This document shows positions 41,953 to 54,764 of a stretch of DNA of 64,000 bases, piece after piece. Numbering within the stretch: position 1 is the first letter of the stretch; each line of letters starts with the position of its first letter. Source of the stretch: Rhizobium pisi (GTDB lineage: Bacteria > Pseudomonadota > Alphaproteobacteria > Rhizobiales > Rhizobiaceae); NCBI RefSeq assembly GCF_003938655.1, contig NZ_RJJT01000008.1, forward strand, positions 220,995 to 284,994, written 5' to 3'. Made by a program: the position numbers and the translations under genes. The notes beneath the pieces are model-generated. The model was not told where the DNA came from. It saw only the letters and a list, made by a program, of their open reading frames with translations, and made no database searches.

Positions 41953-43095
41953 ATGGTTACGGGTTCTGGAGATGACCCCACTGCGGGAAAGGAATGGCCG
42001 GCTCACCTCGAGCGGCGGCGCTGGCCGCGCGAACCGTCCCCCCAGAAGGAACATCGGGTGGACGTTGCACCGGCACTGGTGCCCTTGCGATTTTCGACGC
42101 ACGACCTGCCACCGAAAGAACAGTTCCGGTCCTGGCGATCACATATGGCCCCACTTGTGGATGTTCATCTGCCGGATGGAAAATCAGAGGGCGACGGTTT
42201 TCTTGCGGAACAGACCGGCTGGCATCTCGGCGAGATCCTCATCGTTCAGCAGCGCGCGCAGGCATGCAGCTATATTCGCGATCAGGCCATGCTGCGATCG
42301 AGCCCAATCGATCACTGGAACGTCGGCGTACTGCGAAGCGGCCGGGCCTGGACCGAGGCCAATCGGCATGTAACGGCGACCGGCCCGGGTGAGGTATTTT
42401 TCAGGTCTCTTGGTTATCCTTACCGCGGGCGGATGACCGATTCAGCCGCTGTGCTCGTCTTCTTGCCATATGAACTGTTGACCCGTGATGCAGGTCTTCT
42501 GCAGAACGCCAACAATATCGCCCTGTCCGGTAGCCTGGCTGAATTGCTCGTCAGCTATATCAACGGCCTGGAAGCGAACCTGGGCAATTTGACGGTGGAG
42601 GAGGTGCCGCGGATCATACGGACGATCGGCGATATGGTCGTTGCATGCGCTGCATCGTCCACAAGTTTGGATCGCGGTCAGGAACAGACCAATATGGGGC
42701 TTATGGAGCGGGCGCATCGCTATATTCACCTCAATCTTCATTCAGATAGCTTGACGCCTGACGTCATGTGCCGTGCGCTGGGCATCTCGCGGACGCGACT
42801 CTATCAATTGTTCGAAACGAGCGGGGGCGTCTTCAACTACATTCGCAAACATCGATTGCTGCAGGCATATGCGGATCTTACTAACCCGACTGACAACAGG
42901 CCGATCTCGGAGATTGCCGAGGCCGCCGGCTTCGACGTTGCGGCCAATTTCACGCGCGCGTTCAGCCATGAATTCGGGCTCAGCCCGCGTGAAGTCCGAA
43001 AGACAATAGCAACTGAGCGCCCGGCCATCCCCGCGACACGTTCCACGCGACGTTTTGGGACAACGATCGGCGATTGGCTGACGCTCGCACGTTGA
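41953..43095 (+). CDS. AraC-family transcriptional regulator (AraC-binding-like N-terminus), 380 aa
   Basis: The start at 41953 has GGAGG six bases upstream, better than the earlier ATG at 41872. Residues about 45-220 form the AraC-binding-like domain (LPPKEQFRSWRSHMAPLVDV). The C-terminal hundred hold two helix-turn-helices (MCRALGISRTRLYQLF; ISEIAEAAGFDVAANFTRAF). Relatives control catabolic genes in response to aromatic or amino compounds. No obvious target gene adjoins it. Confidence 0.88.
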   Translation: MVTGSGDDPTAGKEWPAHLERRRWPREPSPQKEHRVDVAPALVPLRFSTHDLPPKEQFRSWRSHMAPLVDVHLPDGKSEGDGFLAEQTGWHLGEILIVQQRAQACSYIRDQAMLRSSPIDHWNVGVLRSGRAWTEANRHVTATGPGEVFFRSLGYPYRGRMTDSAAVLVFLPYELLTRDAGLLQNANNIALSGSLAELLVSYINGLEANLGNLTVEEVPRIIRTIGDMVVACAASSTSLDRGQEQTNMGLMERAHRYIHLNLHSDSLTPDVMCRALGISRTRLYQLFETSGGVFNYIRKHRLLQAYADLTNPTDNRPISEIAEAAGFDVAANFTRAFSHEFGLSPREVRKTIATERPAIPATRSTRRFGTTIGDWLTLAR

Positions 43096-43313
43096 TGTGG
43101 GAAAGCACCAAAAGCCGTTGATATTGCCGCATAGTTTTCAAAGAGTTATGCAGCGACGTTTGCTTGACACTTTCAAGTTCCATAAGACAGATTACGCCAC
43201 TTTGCTCGCATAACGTGCACATACTACATACAACACAACCAAGTCGATATCATCGTGCAAGAGACGCTTATCACATTCAGTCTGAATGAGACTCGCAAAG
43301 TCACCTGCTCGGG

Positions 43314-44741
43314 CTATGAGAAAGTGAGCTTCTCGCTCGGCCGCGTGAGAGTTTCGGGACGCAGAACCGCATCCAGATGCTCCTTCTGCATCAGGCCCCG
43401 TTCGAGAAGGATCTCATATACACCCCGTCCCGAATGGTGCGCCTCCAACGCAACCTCGGTGGCGTTGCGATAGCCGATATAGGGGTTTAGCGCCGTCACG
43501 ATGCCAATCGACTGCTCGACCGTTTGACGCAACCGGTCGCGGTTGGCGGTAATGCCTTGAATGCAATTCGCCTCGAGCGTCAGGCAGGCGTTGGTCAGGT
43601 GGCTCAAGCTGCGATAGAGGCTGTAGAAGATGATGGGCTCGAAGGCATTCAACTGAAGTTGGCCGGCCTCTGCGGCCATGGTGATCGTCACGTCATTACC
43701 GATCACCTCGAAGGCGACCTGGTTGACGACCTCCGGGATCACGGGATTGACCTTGCCCGGCATGATCGAGGAACCGGCCTGCCTTGCGGGCAAATTGATC
43801 TCGTTCAATCCGGCGCGCGGCCCCGAAGACAGAAGCCGCAGGTCGTTGCAGGTCTTGGACAGCTTCACCGCCACGCGCTTGAGAACGCCCGAAAGCTGCA
43901 CGAATGCCCCGCAATCCTGTGTGGCTTCCACCAGATCCGGCGAGGTCACCAGATCGACACCGACGATTTCCGACAGGCGCTCGCGGACCAGAGCCGCATA
44001 TCGAGGATGGGCCGTAATGCCGGTCCCTATGGCCGTCGCGCCGAGATTGATCTCGCGGATCAACGAGACCGCTTCGGAAAGGCGCGCTTCGTCTTCCGCA
44101 AGCATCAGCGCATAGGTTCCGAATTCCTGCCCCAGCGTCATCGGCACGGCATCCTGCAATTGGGTGCGGCCCATCTTGAGGACGTCGGCAAACTCGATCG
44201 CCTTGGCCTCGAACGACCGGCGCAGGATGGCCATGGCGTCGACGAGACGATGAACGCCGATCCATGCGGCGAGCTTCAAAGCCGTCGGATAGACGTCGTT
44301 GGTGGATTGTGAGAGATTCACATGCTCGTTCGGATGCAGGTGTTGGTAGTCTCCTCGGCCATACCCCATGATTTCGAGCGCCCTGTTGGCAATCACCTCG
44401 TTGGCGTTCATGTTGGTCGAAGTTCCGGCCCCGCCCTGGATCAGATCGACGACGAAGTGGTCGTGTAGTGCACCGTCACGGATCTCGACGCAGGCCGCGA
44501 TGATGGCGTCGGCTCGTTCCCGGTCCAGAAGGCCGAGGCTCGCATTGGCCTGGGCTGCCGCCTGCTTGATCGCAGCCAGGGATGCAATCAGGTCTGCCGA
44601 TTCACGAAGGGTTTGACCGGTGATGGCAAAATTCTCGACCGCTCGCAGCGTATGCACGCCGTAATAGGCCGAGACCGGCACCTCGCGATCGCCGATGAGG
44701 TCATGCTCGATGCGGATTTTCGTAATATCGGATGCAGTCAT
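43314..44741 (-). CDS. ansB: Aspartate ammonia-lyase (aspartase), 475 aa
   Basis: Fumarase/aspartase superfamily signature GSSIMPGKVNPVIPE is intact, with the GGAGTSTNMNANEV and HPNEHVNLSQSTNDV substrate loops of aspartases. The enzyme deaminates L-aspartate to fumarate and ammonia. The start at 44741 gives the normal length; an earlier frame opening would add 51 atypical residues. It follows ansA by 109 bases and completes asparagine breakdown. The 218 bases after it (43096-43313) hold nothing recognised. Confidence 0.95.
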   Translation of the reverse strand: MTASDITKIRIEHDLIGDREVPVSAYYGVHTLRAVENFAITGQTLRESADLIASLAAIKQAAAQANASLGLLDRERADAIIAACVEIRDGALHDHFVVDLIQGGAGTSTNMNANEVIANRALEIMGYGRGDYQHLHPNEHVNLSQSTNDVYPTALKLAAWIGVHRLVDAMAILRRSFEAKAIEFADVLKMGRTQLQDAVPMTLGQEFGTYALMLAEDEARLSEAVSLIREINLGATAIGTGITAHPRYAALVRERLSEIVGVDLVTSPDLVEATQDCGAFVQLSGVLKRVAVKLSKTCNDLRLLSSGPRAGLNEINLPARQAGSSIMPGKVNPVIPEVVNQVAFEVIGNDVTITMAAEAGQLQLNAFEPIIFYSLYRSLSHLTNACLTLEANCIQGITANRDRLRQTVEQSIGIVTALNPYIGYRNATEVALEAHHSGRGVYEILLERGLMQKEHLDAVLRPETLTRPSEKLTFS

Positions 44742-44850
44742 AGCGGGACCTTCGAGAAGAGGCGCTGCGGGCTTGAACTTGAGGCGGCAGGCCGAAGAAG
44801 ATGATGTGTGGAGAGGCGGCAATTGCCGCAACCCGGGATGTCTGATCGGG

Positions 44851-45957
44851 TCAGGGCCGCGCGACGAGGTTCGCCCCGTCCGGTTTGAATCCACGCGGCT
44901 TGAACGGAAAAGACACGCGGCCTGTCGTGACGCCCATCGTGTTCACGCGCGCGGGATGATGGAACGTCGCGAACTGCCTGCGGATATCAGGCGAACCGAT
45001 TCCAAGCTGTTCCAGGATTTCCGTCACAACTGCGTAGAGGATTTCGACGTTGCCATCCTCGACTTTAACCGAGATGCCGAGCGCGCCATCCGCTCCCAAT
45101 CGCCTGGTTTCATCCGAGGCCCGCACACCAATCGCGTAGCTGGCATCGGCCCCGAGCTTGCCAATCATTGCGCCTTTGAATGCTTGCATGAGCACCGTGC
45201 AATAGCGCCCCTCGCCCGCGACCATCTCAGGATAACGTGCCATCGCATGGAAAATGCGAGCCAGCGCGGTGCTACGCACCGACTGGTCTTCGCGCGCATC
45301 GTTCCCATCCGCAGCCGCAGCAAGCTTGGCATAGATGCGCGCCAGCCGATCCAATGGAAAAGCAGGGGTCGGAAGATTGCATCCGTCGATCCCCCATTCG
45401 ACGTCCCGTGCTTCCAAATCGCAGAGCTCGGCAATCGTACGCTTGACCACCACCTGCATCGGATGATCCGGCAGGTGGTAGCCTTCCACGCCTGCCCCGA
45501 TCGCGCGGGATCCGGCAATCATCCCGACGTGTTTTCCCGAACAATTGCTGCAAACCGCCGTTGGCGTGTAATCCCGCTTGATCCAGGAACGGTTCACCGT
45601 TTCGGACAGGGAAGGATGGCCGCCGCAACGAAGATCTGCCTCCTCGGCCCGAACCTTCGACAGCATGGTCCGTGTTCGCTCGATATGCCGCTCTTCGCTG
45701 CTGTGGGAAGCGCACATCAGCGCAAGGTCGGCATCGTCGAACCCGTAACGCTCGAAACCATGCGTTTCCAGAATGGCAAGCGCCTGGGCCGGTTTTGCCG
45801 CAGACCGGGCAAGTGTCATGCGTGTCGGATTTCCCAGTGCATAAAGCAGGCTGCCTTTTGCATCGACAACGGCCACGTGGACGCGGTGACTGTTCTCGAC
45901 GATCCCGCCACGGTCGGTAACGACGACATCCTCATTCGAGGTCATTTCTCTCTCCAT
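44851..45957 (-). CDS. ansA: L-asparaginase, Rhizobium etli AnsA type, 368 aa
   Basis: This belongs to the R. etli-type asparaginase family, unrelated to E. coli AnsA/AnsB. The serine-lysine motif RSAAKPAQ, the second serine in ASHSSEERH, and the cysteine/lysine metal-site motifs CSNCSGKH and GIDGCNLPTPAFPL are all in place. It hydrolyses L-asparagine to aspartate and ammonia in the cytoplasm. Start could be MEREMTS or the internal ATG four codons on. Lies between the permease and aspartase genes. Confidence 0.95.
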   Translation of the reverse strand: MEREMTSNEDVVVTDRGGIVENSHRVHVAVVDAKGSLLYALGNPTRMTLARSAAKPAQALAILETHGFERYGFDDADLALMCASHSSEERHIERTRTMLSKVRAEEADLRCGGHPSLSETVNRSWIKRDYTPTAVCSNCSGKHVGMIAGSRAIGAGVEGYHLPDHPMQVVVKRTIAELCDLEARDVEWGIDGCNLPTPAFPLDRLARIYAKLAAAADGNDAREDQSVRSTALARIFHAMARYPEMVAGEGRYCTVLMQAFKGAMIGKLGADASYAIGVRASDETRRLGADGALGISVKVEDGNVEILYAVVTEILEQLGIGSPDIRRQFATFHHPARVNTMGVTTGRVSFPFKPRGFKPDGANLVARP

Positions 45958-46017
45958 CCATGCGGCGCTGTGCCCAGCCCCGGCAGCGAGCTTCGCCGCC
46001 GGGTAAAGCTTGCGCTA

Positions 46018-47490
46018 TCAAGCCAAATCGAAACCACCGCGATCTTGGCCTTGTTCGGCCGCAATCATGTGGATGCGCTCCCGCATGAAAAGCCAGCCGA
46101 GCACCAATGCCGGAATGATCAGGACCAGAGAGGCAACCGTGTAGGTGCCGACAGGATAATCGAGGGCCATCAGGACTACGACGACCGCAAGGAACCCCAG
46201 CGTCAGCACGCCGGTGTAAGGAGCGCCGAACATCCGGAATTCAGGGCGCGCCAGTTTGCCTTGACGCGACAGTTTCCACAGCTTGAGCTGGCACAGGACA
46301 ATCACCCCCCACGCCGCGATAATGCCGAGGGCGGCAACATTCAGCCCAATCTCGAAAGCTTCCGCCGGAACCAAAGCATTCAGCACGACACCGAACGCGG
46401 TCACGACCGCCGTCACTGCAATGCCCCCATAGGGCACGCCGGACCTGTTCATCTTCGCCAGCGCGGCCGGAGCCGAGCCTGAAATCGCCATGGAATGCAG
46501 AATGCGGCCTGTCGAATAGAGGCCCGCATTGAGCGACGACATGACGGCGGTCAGTACGACGAGGTTCATGACGACGTCGGCGCCATGGATGCCGATCTTG
46601 CCGAAGAAGGTCACGAACGGGCTCTCGCCACCCTTGTAGGCGGTATAAGGCAGCAGCAGCGACAGCAGCATGACCGAGCCGACATAGAAGACCACCAGAC
46701 GGAGCACGACGGTCCGGATCGCGCGGGGCATGACCTTGCGCGCATTTTCGGTTTCGCCTGCAGCAGTGCCGATCAGCTCGATGGAGGCATAGGCAAAAAC
46801 CACGCCCTGTATCACCACCAGAGCCGGCAGGATTCCGTTCGGGAACATGCCGCCGAAGTCGGTTATCGTATTCAGGCCTGGAACGTGACCGTCGATCGGC
46901 GTACCAGATACCACGAAGTAAACGCCCACGATCAGGAAGACGACCAGGGCGAGAACCTTGATGAGACTGAACCAGAATTCCAATTCGCCGAAAACCTTCA
47001 CCGACAAAAGGTTCATGGCGAGAACGATGATCAGCGCTGCCAGCGCAAATACCCACTGATCGATCATGGCGATCCACGGGACATAGGCCTTGAAGAAATT
47101 CATGTAGAGGGCGACGGCGGTGACGTCGGCGACCGCAGTCATCGCCCAGGTCAGCCAATACAGCCAGCCGACCGCAAATGCGAGCTTTTCGCCATAAAAT
47201 TCACGGGCGTAGGACACGAACGAGCCCGAGGTCGGGCGATGCACGATGAGTTCGCCCAGAGCCCGCAGAACGAGAAATGCAAAAAAGCCGCACAGCGCAT
47301 AAACCAGCACAAGCGCCGGACCAGCGGCAGCAAGCCGGCCGCCCGCACCAAGAAACAGCCCTGTGCCGATCGCTCCGCCGATGGCGATCATCTGGATCTG
47401 CCGCGGTTTCAGCGCTTTTTTGTAACCGAGATCTTCCTCGGCGAAAACCTGGCCATCGCCCTCGGTTCTGGTGGATTCCATCACTGTCAT
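46018..47490 (-). CDS. ansP: Amino-acid permease (asparagine, AnsP type), 490 aa
   Basis: Twelve helices of the APC superfamily: the first holds [18 protein letters not shown], helix 2-3 loop has [21 protein letters not shown]. It belongs to the amino-acid transporter branch with AnsP, GabP and CycA. Its position ahead of ansA and ansB identifies L-asparagine as the substrate. It is the first structural gene of the operon. Confidence 0.93.
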   Translation of the reverse strand: MTVMESTRTEGDGQVFAEEDLGYKKALKPRQIQMIAIGGAIGTGLFLGAGGRLAAAGPALVLVYALCGFFAFLVLRALGELIVHRPTSGSFVSYAREFYGEKLAFAVGWLYWLTWAMTAVADVTAVALYMNFFKAYVPWIAMIDQWVFALAALIIVLAMNLLSVKVFGELEFWFSLIKVLALVVFLIVGVYFVVSGTPIDGHVPGLNTITDFGGMFPNGILPALVVIQGVVFAYASIELIGTAAGETENARKVMPRAIRTVVLRLVVFYVGSVMLLSLLLPYTAYKGGESPFVTFFGKIGIHGADVVMNLVVLTAVMSSLNAGLYSTGRILHSMAISGSAPAALAKMNRSGVPYGGIAVTAVVTAFGVVLNALVPAEAFEIGLNVAALGIIAAWGVIVLCQLKLWKLSRQGKLARPEFRMFGAPYTGVLTLGFLAVVVVLMALDYPVGTYTVASLVLIIPALVLGWLFMRERIHMIAAEQGQDRGGFDLA

Positions 47491-47586
47491 TTCTCCTCCC
47501 TATCCACGGTTCGGCAACCTCCAGGCCGCCCGTCCGCGCAGATTTCTGTAAAGATGCCAATCTGCTATGCGGTCTGACAGGTTAGC

Positions 47587-47615
47587 GTTTAAATTGAATA
47601 ATACGATCCCGTCAA
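47587..47615 (-). promoter_or_regulatory. Putative ansPAB promoter
   Basis: On the minus strand TTGACG (47615-47610) and TTAAAC (47592-47587) are 17 bases apart, about 100 bases upstream of ansP. GTCTGAC (47572-47578), just downstream, is a possible half-palindromic site for the AnsR repressor. Confidence 0.45.
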
Positions 47616-47652
47616 GGATTTTTCGCTCGTTTGTGGCAGATAGATCGCCGGC

Positions 47653-48360
47653 TTAGCGCGGCTCGGAACCGATGATGCGGCCTAGCGCCGCCTCGACTTT
47701 TCTCAGATGAATTTCCATCGCAAGCTGAGCCTCGACCTCCGACCCTCTGCGGATGGCTTCGATGATCGCCCGATGTTCCTCGTTCGACTCCTGACGCCGC
47801 GGCCCCAAAATCGTCAGCAGCCCGGATTGCTGGGCCATCGCCTCGCGGACGTCATCGATGATATCGCGGAAGACAGCATTCTTGGATGCCTCGGCGATCA
47901 GCCCATGAAAATCCGAATCCAGCTGCACCCAGATCTCGGTATTTTCTTCCTGCTCCATCCGGTCGCAAAGTGTCAGCAACCGGGACAGATCATCATCGCT
48001 TCGACGCAGAGCCGCCCAACCGGCGGCGGATACCTCGACGAAGGCGCGCGCCTCCATCAGATCACGCGCCGAATAATTGCCGTAGCGAATATCTCTGTTG
48101 CCGCTGTCGGCGAGCACGTAGGTCCCGCTCCCGGTCCGCGTCTCCGTCAATCCCAAAATCTGCAGCGAGCGCAGCGCTTCCCGCACGATCGGACGGCTCA
48201 CTCCGTATTTTCCCGCCAGCTTGGCTTCCGACGGAAGCTTGGAGCCAGCAGCGAACCGGCCGGAAAGAATGAGATTGCGCAGCTCCTCGAAGACCAGTTC
48301 CGAGGCGCTTTTGCGACTGAGGATCGCGGGGTCTGAAAGCCAGCTTTCTAGATCGTTCAT
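47653..48360 (-). CDS. ansR: GntR/FadR-family repressor of the ans operon, 235 aa
   Basis: N-terminal winged helix (SKLPSEAKLAGKYGVSRPIVREAL) and C-terminal FCD domain. In R. etli the GntR-type AnsR represses ansPAB until asparagine is present; gene order and strand here are the same. Nearly every segment finds a counterpart in the next regulator upstream (SARDLMEAR, AAGWAALRRS), so the two are tandem duplicates. Which of the pair is the true AnsR is inferred from adjacency. Confidence 0.85.
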   Translation of the reverse strand: MNDLESWLSDPAILSRKSASELVFEELRNLILSGRFAAGSKLPSEAKLAGKYGVSRPIVREALRSLQILGLTETRTGSGTYVLADSGNRDIRYGNYSARDLMEARAFVEVSAAGWAALRRSDDDLSRLLTLCDRMEQEENTEIWVQLDSDFHGLIAEASKNAVFRDIIDDVREAMAQQSGLLTILGPRRQESNEEHRAIIEAIRRGSEVEAQLAMEIHLRKVEAALGRIIGSEPR

Positions 48361-48413
48361 CGCTTCGCATTCAATCGGCAGCGCACCCAGACATCCAGGC
48401 GCAAAATTAGAAA

Positions 48414-49133
48414 TTATACCTTAAGTGGAGTTCGCTTTTCATCGGCAGTCCCGATGATGGACCGCTTCACCTCGAGCAGGTGCTCTGCCATGGCGCCACG
48501 CGCATCCCCTTCCTTGCTTGCGGCAATTGCCTCCAGTATTCGGCGATGCTCCGCATTGGACGCTTTCCGCCGTCCGCGAACATGCTCCACGAGTTCCGAT
48601 TGCGTCGAGAGTGCACCGCGAACACCGGCAACGACTTTCCGGAAGATCGCATTGCCCGAAGCTTCCGCGATTTCTCCATGAAACTCAGCGTCCATCCGCA
48701 CCCATTTCTGGACATCCTCCTCATCGTCCATCCGGTCGCACAAGGATGTTAGGGAGGCCAGTTGCTCGTTGGAGCGACGCAATGCCGCCCAGCCCGCAGC
48801 CGGTATCTCGATGCAGGGACGCGCTTCCATGAGATCGCGGGCGGAATATGCCCCTCCGCCGAGTTGCCGCGCCGGGCTCTCCGAAACGATGAAGGTGCCC
48901 CGACCGGTTCTGGTTTGCGTGAAGCCCAGCGTCTGCAGCGAGCGAAGCGCTTCACGCACGATAGCCCGGCTGATGCCGTAGCGTTCGGCCAGTTGCACCT
49001 CGGAGGGAAGCCGGGTACCGAGAGTCAGTTTATGATCCACAATGGCCGTGCGGATATCTTCGAAGACCGCTTCGGCAGCGTTTCTTCGGCCTGTCTCTTT
49101 CTTCTCCGACAGCCATGAATCCATATCCCGCAT
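48414..49133 (-). CDS. GntR/FadR-family regulator, tandem paralogue of AnsR, 239 aa
   Basis: Same domain order and closely similar sequence to the neighbour: MDSWLSEKK versus LESWLSDP at the start, TRLPSEVQLAERYGISRAIVREALRSLQ, identical SARDLMEAR, and AAGWAALRRS. Separated from ansR by 53 bases on the same strand. It may have kept the ans function or moved to another amino acid. The start at 49133 is chosen by alignment to its paralogue; an earlier GTG/ATG at 49172 is possible and no ribosome site is clear. Confidence 0.85.
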   Translation of the reverse strand: MRDMDSWLSEKKETGRRNAAEAVFEDIRTAIVDHKLTLGTRLPSEVQLAERYGISRAIVREALRSLQTLGFTQTRTGRGTFIVSESPARQLGGGAYSARDLMEARPCIEIPAAGWAALRRSNEQLASLTSLCDRMDDEEDVQKWVRMDAEFHGEIAEASGNAIFRKVVAGVRGALSTQSELVEHVRGRRKASNAEHRRILEAIAASKEGDARGAMAEHLLEVKRSIIGTADEKRTPLKV

Positions 49134-49309
49134 CGAACGACGATGCGTGCAATCGCTAGAGGTGTCAAGCAACCGGACAGGTTCGCCGCAAATGCGCCGA
49201 CCGCGTGCCGGGCTCGCCTCAAGCGGCTGTTATACCTTGTGAAAGGAGCGATTGACCGAGAGCCGCGCCGCCTTCCGGCGCGCAAGCTTGAACCGGCTCG
49301 CGAGGCCGC

Positions 49310-50131
<822 letters not shown>

Positions 50132-50215
50132 CGGTGCAGATTTCCGGGCATTTGGCTATGCCTCTGCTTTATGCGCCGCCGGCCCGTTAGGCAACTCCCA
50201 TTGGACGGCGCAGGG

Positions 50216-52048
<1,833 letters not shown>

Positions 52049-52069
52049 ATCGTTTCCTCTTCCGACGGT

Positions 52070-53266
52070 TTAATCAGGCCAGCGCAGGAGCCCGTCGAAG
52101 CGGTGCCGGCTGCGGTTTTCGATGGGCGTCGCGATGATCTCGTTGGAGGCGCGGGCCTTGTCGAGTTCCTCGCCAAGACGGTTTGCGACGATCTCTTCCT
52201 GGCCCGGATGCAGGTTGCAGGGGTCGAGATAGAAATAGCGGTGCTCCACCTCATGGTCGCTCACGATGATCGGCGGGCTGCCCTTCGCCAGCGCATCCGC
52301 CAGATCCCAGGCGGTGATATGCGCCTGCTCGGGATCAAGGATGAGGCGCAGCCGATCAAGCGGATTGCCGGTCGGATCGGGCTCGATCAGCGCGGTAACA
52401 CCGGGACGGCCGTCAAGCGTGCGCTTCCAGAGATTGAGATAGCTGGTCTCGCGTTCGCGAATGCCGGCGTGGTCGCGTTTTTCCCAGGCTTCGAGTGCGG
52501 CCATGACGCCGAAGATGCTCTCCTTGCCGACCTTCATGCCGCGGCCGATGCCCATATTCTGCAGGAAGGCATGACGCACCAGTTCCTTCCTGCCCGCGAC
52601 GATGCCCGAAGTCGGGCCGCCGAGGAATTTATGGCCGGAATAGAGCGCGATATCGGCCCCCTGCTCCAGGAAGATCCTGAGATCGTATTCCGAGGCCGCA
52701 TCGACGATGACGGGCACACCTCTCGCATGGGCGATCTCGACGAACTCCTTGAGGTTCAACAGTCCGTAATCGACGACATGATGGGAGACGATAAAGCCGG
52801 CGGCGGCGGTCTTGTCGGTGATGGCGTTTTCCATGTGGAAGCGATGGGTCGAGGTCGCCTGGCCGATCAGCACGACCTTGCCGCCGGCAAGCCGGATCGC
52901 CTGGTCGACGGGTGCGCCGTAGCTCACCACATGGCCCATCTGCACGAGCACTTCGTTCTTCTCGGATGTCGTATCCGGCAATTTTTCGATCGCCAGCAGA
53001 TTGTCGCCGGTGATGGCGCCGGCGACGGCAAGCGAAATGCCGGCCGAGCAGGAGGCGGTGACGAAACCCGCCTCGCCGCCGGTCAGCCGGGCGATGATGG
53101 CGCTTGCCTTGCGCTGCAAATCGTTGATCTCGACGAAGTGCGGCAGGATCGATGCCATCGCGCTGACCGCTTCCGGCACCCCGATCGAGGCGCCGAGGCT
53201 CGTCATCGTGCCCGATACGTTGATGACAGGACGAAGGCCGATCGATGGTCTCATATCAGTGGGCAT
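52070..53266 (-). CDS. SelA-like PLP-dependent enzyme, 398 aa
   Basis: Fold-type I PLP enzyme of the SelA/DgaE branch: starts [16 protein letters not shown] (family pattern: aligned Asn and Gly), [20 protein letters not shown] binds the cofactor phosphate, [11 protein letters not shown] gives the Asp to the pyridine ring, and [15 protein letters not shown] has the PLP lysine. Bacteria use this family for selenocysteine synthesis and for ammonia elimination from aminosugar acids such as D-glucosaminate 6-phosphate. With no selenium genes nearby, an amino-compound lyase is likelier. 21 bases from the ATPase gene. Confidence 0.82.
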   Translation of the reverse strand: MPTDMRPSIGLRPVINVSGTMTSLGASIGVPEAVSAMASILPHFVEINDLQRKASAIIARLTGGEAGFVTASCSAGISLAVAGAITGDNLLAIEKLPDTTSEKNEVLVQMGHVVSYGAPVDQAIRLAGGKVVLIGQATSTHRFHMENAITDKTAAAGFIVSHHVVDYGLLNLKEFVEIAHARGVPVIVDAASEYDLRIFLEQGADIALYSGHKFLGGPTSGIVAGRKELVRHAFLQNMGIGRGMKVGKESIFGVMAALEAWEKRDHAGIRERETSYLNLWKRTLDGRPGVTALIEPDPTGNPLDRLRLILDPEQAHITAWDLADALAKGSPPIIVSDHEVEHRYFYLDPCNLHPGQEEIVANRLGEELDKARASNEIIATPIENRSRHRFDGLLRWPD

Positions 53267-53334
53267 GAAGTTCTCCAGAATTCTGGCTCGGGAAGAGGAT
53301 AAGTGGAGCGCTGCTCCAAATATGAAAGTTCTCG

Positions 53335-53847
53335 TCAGCCGTGCAAGGCGACGATTGCCTCGATCTCGACGGTGATGTTGCCGGGCAGCGAGCCGAAGCC
53401 GACGGCCGAGCGGGCATGTTCGCCGGCCGGTCCGAAGACTTCGATCAACAGATCCGAGCAGCCGTTGATGACGCTCGGATGATCCTCGAAATCGGGCACG
53501 GCATTGACCATGCCGAGCAGCTTGACCACCCGCTTGACCCGGGAGAGATCGCCGAGCGCCTCATGCATGACCGACAAGAGGTTGATGCCGGTCAGCCGTG
53601 CATGGCCGTACGCCTGCTCGACGCCGACGCCACCTGCGCCGACCTTGCCGGCATGCAGGAAGCCATCGGCCTCGCGCGGTCCTTGGCCGGAGAGATAAAG
53701 CATGTTGCCTTCAAGCACATGCGTCACGAAATTGGCGATCGGCGGCGGCGGCGGCGGAAGCTCGATGCCGAGCGCGGCAAGCCGTTCATAGGGCGAGTTC
53801 TCAACCGTACCTGCGGCGGGAAACTGATTCACGCTAACTCCTGTCAT
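53335..53847 (-). CDS. RidA-family protein (chorismate-mutase-like subfamily), 170 aa
   Basis: A YjgF-like fold of the longer subfamily: a leading extension with a run of prolines ([12 protein letters not shown]), [13 protein letters not shown], and the C-terminal [21 protein letters not shown], whose Arg is the usual ligand anchor. It would hydrolyse enamine/imine products, such as those set free by the PLP enzyme encoded just after it in the operon. The proline run is generated by repeated GGC codons' complements (ggcggcggcggcgg). Confidence 0.88.
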   Translation of the reverse strand: MTGVSVNQFPAAGTVENSPYERLAALGIELPPPPPPIANFVTHVLEGNMLYLSGQGPREADGFLHAGKVGAGGVGVEQAYGHARLTGINLLSVMHEALGDLSRVKRVVKLLGMVNAVPDFEDHPSVINGCSDLLIEVFGPAGEHARSAVGFGSLPGNITVEIEAIVALHG

Positions 53848-53894
53848 GCGAATTCGATTGGCGAATGTCGTTTGGCCGACGTTTCGTCGGCGGA

Positions 53895-54764
53895 TTAAAG
53901 GTCCTTGCGAAGTCTTGGGTCGAGCATGTCCCTGAGGCCGTCGCCGACCATTTGCAGCGACAGCACGGAGAGGATGATCGCGACGCCGGGAAACAGCGTC
54001 ATCCAGTCGGCCTGGCCGATATATTGCCGGCCGGCGGCGATCATCGTTCCCCAGGTCGGGATTTCAGGGCTGACGCCGAGGCCGAGGAAAGACAGGCCGG
54101 CTTCGGCAAGCATCGCGCTGGCGAAGAGGAACGTCGCCTGCACCAGGATCGGCGAGAGCAGATTGCGCAGCACATGCCGCGTCATGATGTGGAAGGTCGA
54201 AATCCCGAGCGCCCTCGCCGCCTCGACATAGGGCAGCTCGCGAATGACGAGCGTCGAGGCACGGACGATGCGGGCAAGACGCGGCGCATAGACGATCGAC
54301 AGCGCGATGATGACTGTTGTCAACGAGGGCCCTAGGGCGGCAACGAGCGCGATCGCCAGCAGAATATCGGGAAATGCCATCATCGCGTCGATCAACCGGG
54401 CGATCGGCGTATCGAGCTTCTGGAAAAAGCCGGCAAGCAGGCCGAGCGTCACGCCGATCACGGCTGACAAGGTCACGACAGCGGCACCGACGAGCAGCGA
54501 CAGGCGGCCGGCGAAGATCGTTCGCGAGAAGACGTCGCGGCCGAACTCGTCGGTGCCGAAGAAGAAGATGCCGCTCGGCGGCTTCAGCCGGTTGACGATG
54601 GACAACTTGGACGGCGAATAAGGCGCAACGACAGGCGCGAAGACCGCGAGCAGCACGAAGATCGTCAGGATCAGGAGGCCGCAGGCGACCGTCTTGCGTT
54701 TCAGCAGGCGCCGAACGAATTTGCCGCCCTCGCCTTCGGCTGAATTGATCGCAATATCGGCCAT
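53895..54764 (-). CDS. ABC transporter permease, DppC type, 289 aa
   Basis: N-terminal cytoplasmic segment, first helix LLILTIFVLLAVFAPVVAPY, then FGTDEFGRDVFSR and a coupling loop near RELPYVEAARALGIS. About six helices. Starts at 54764 on the very base where the DppB gene ends. A long reading through both permease genes in another frame is not real. Confidence 0.93.
   Translation of the reverse strand: MADIAINSAEGEGGKFVRRLLKRKTVACGLLILTIFVLLAVFAPVVAPYSPSKLSIVNRLKPPSGIFFFGTDEFGRDVFSRTIFAGRLSLLVGAAVVTLSAVIGVTLGLLAGFFQKLDTPIARLIDAMMAFPDILLAIALVAALGPSLTTVIIALSIVYAPRLARIVRASTLVIRELPYVEAARALGISTFHIMTRHVLRNLLSPILVQATFLFASAMLAEAGLSFLGLGVSPEIPTWGTMIAAGRQYIGQADWMTLFPGVAIILSVLSLQMVGDGLRDMLDPRLRKDL

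Noticed and set aside
52070..53266. Selenocysteine synthase (SelA)
   Set aside because: No selB, selD or tRNA-Sec lies nearby and the gene is embedded in a transport operon, so the amino-compound lyase branch of the family is more likely.
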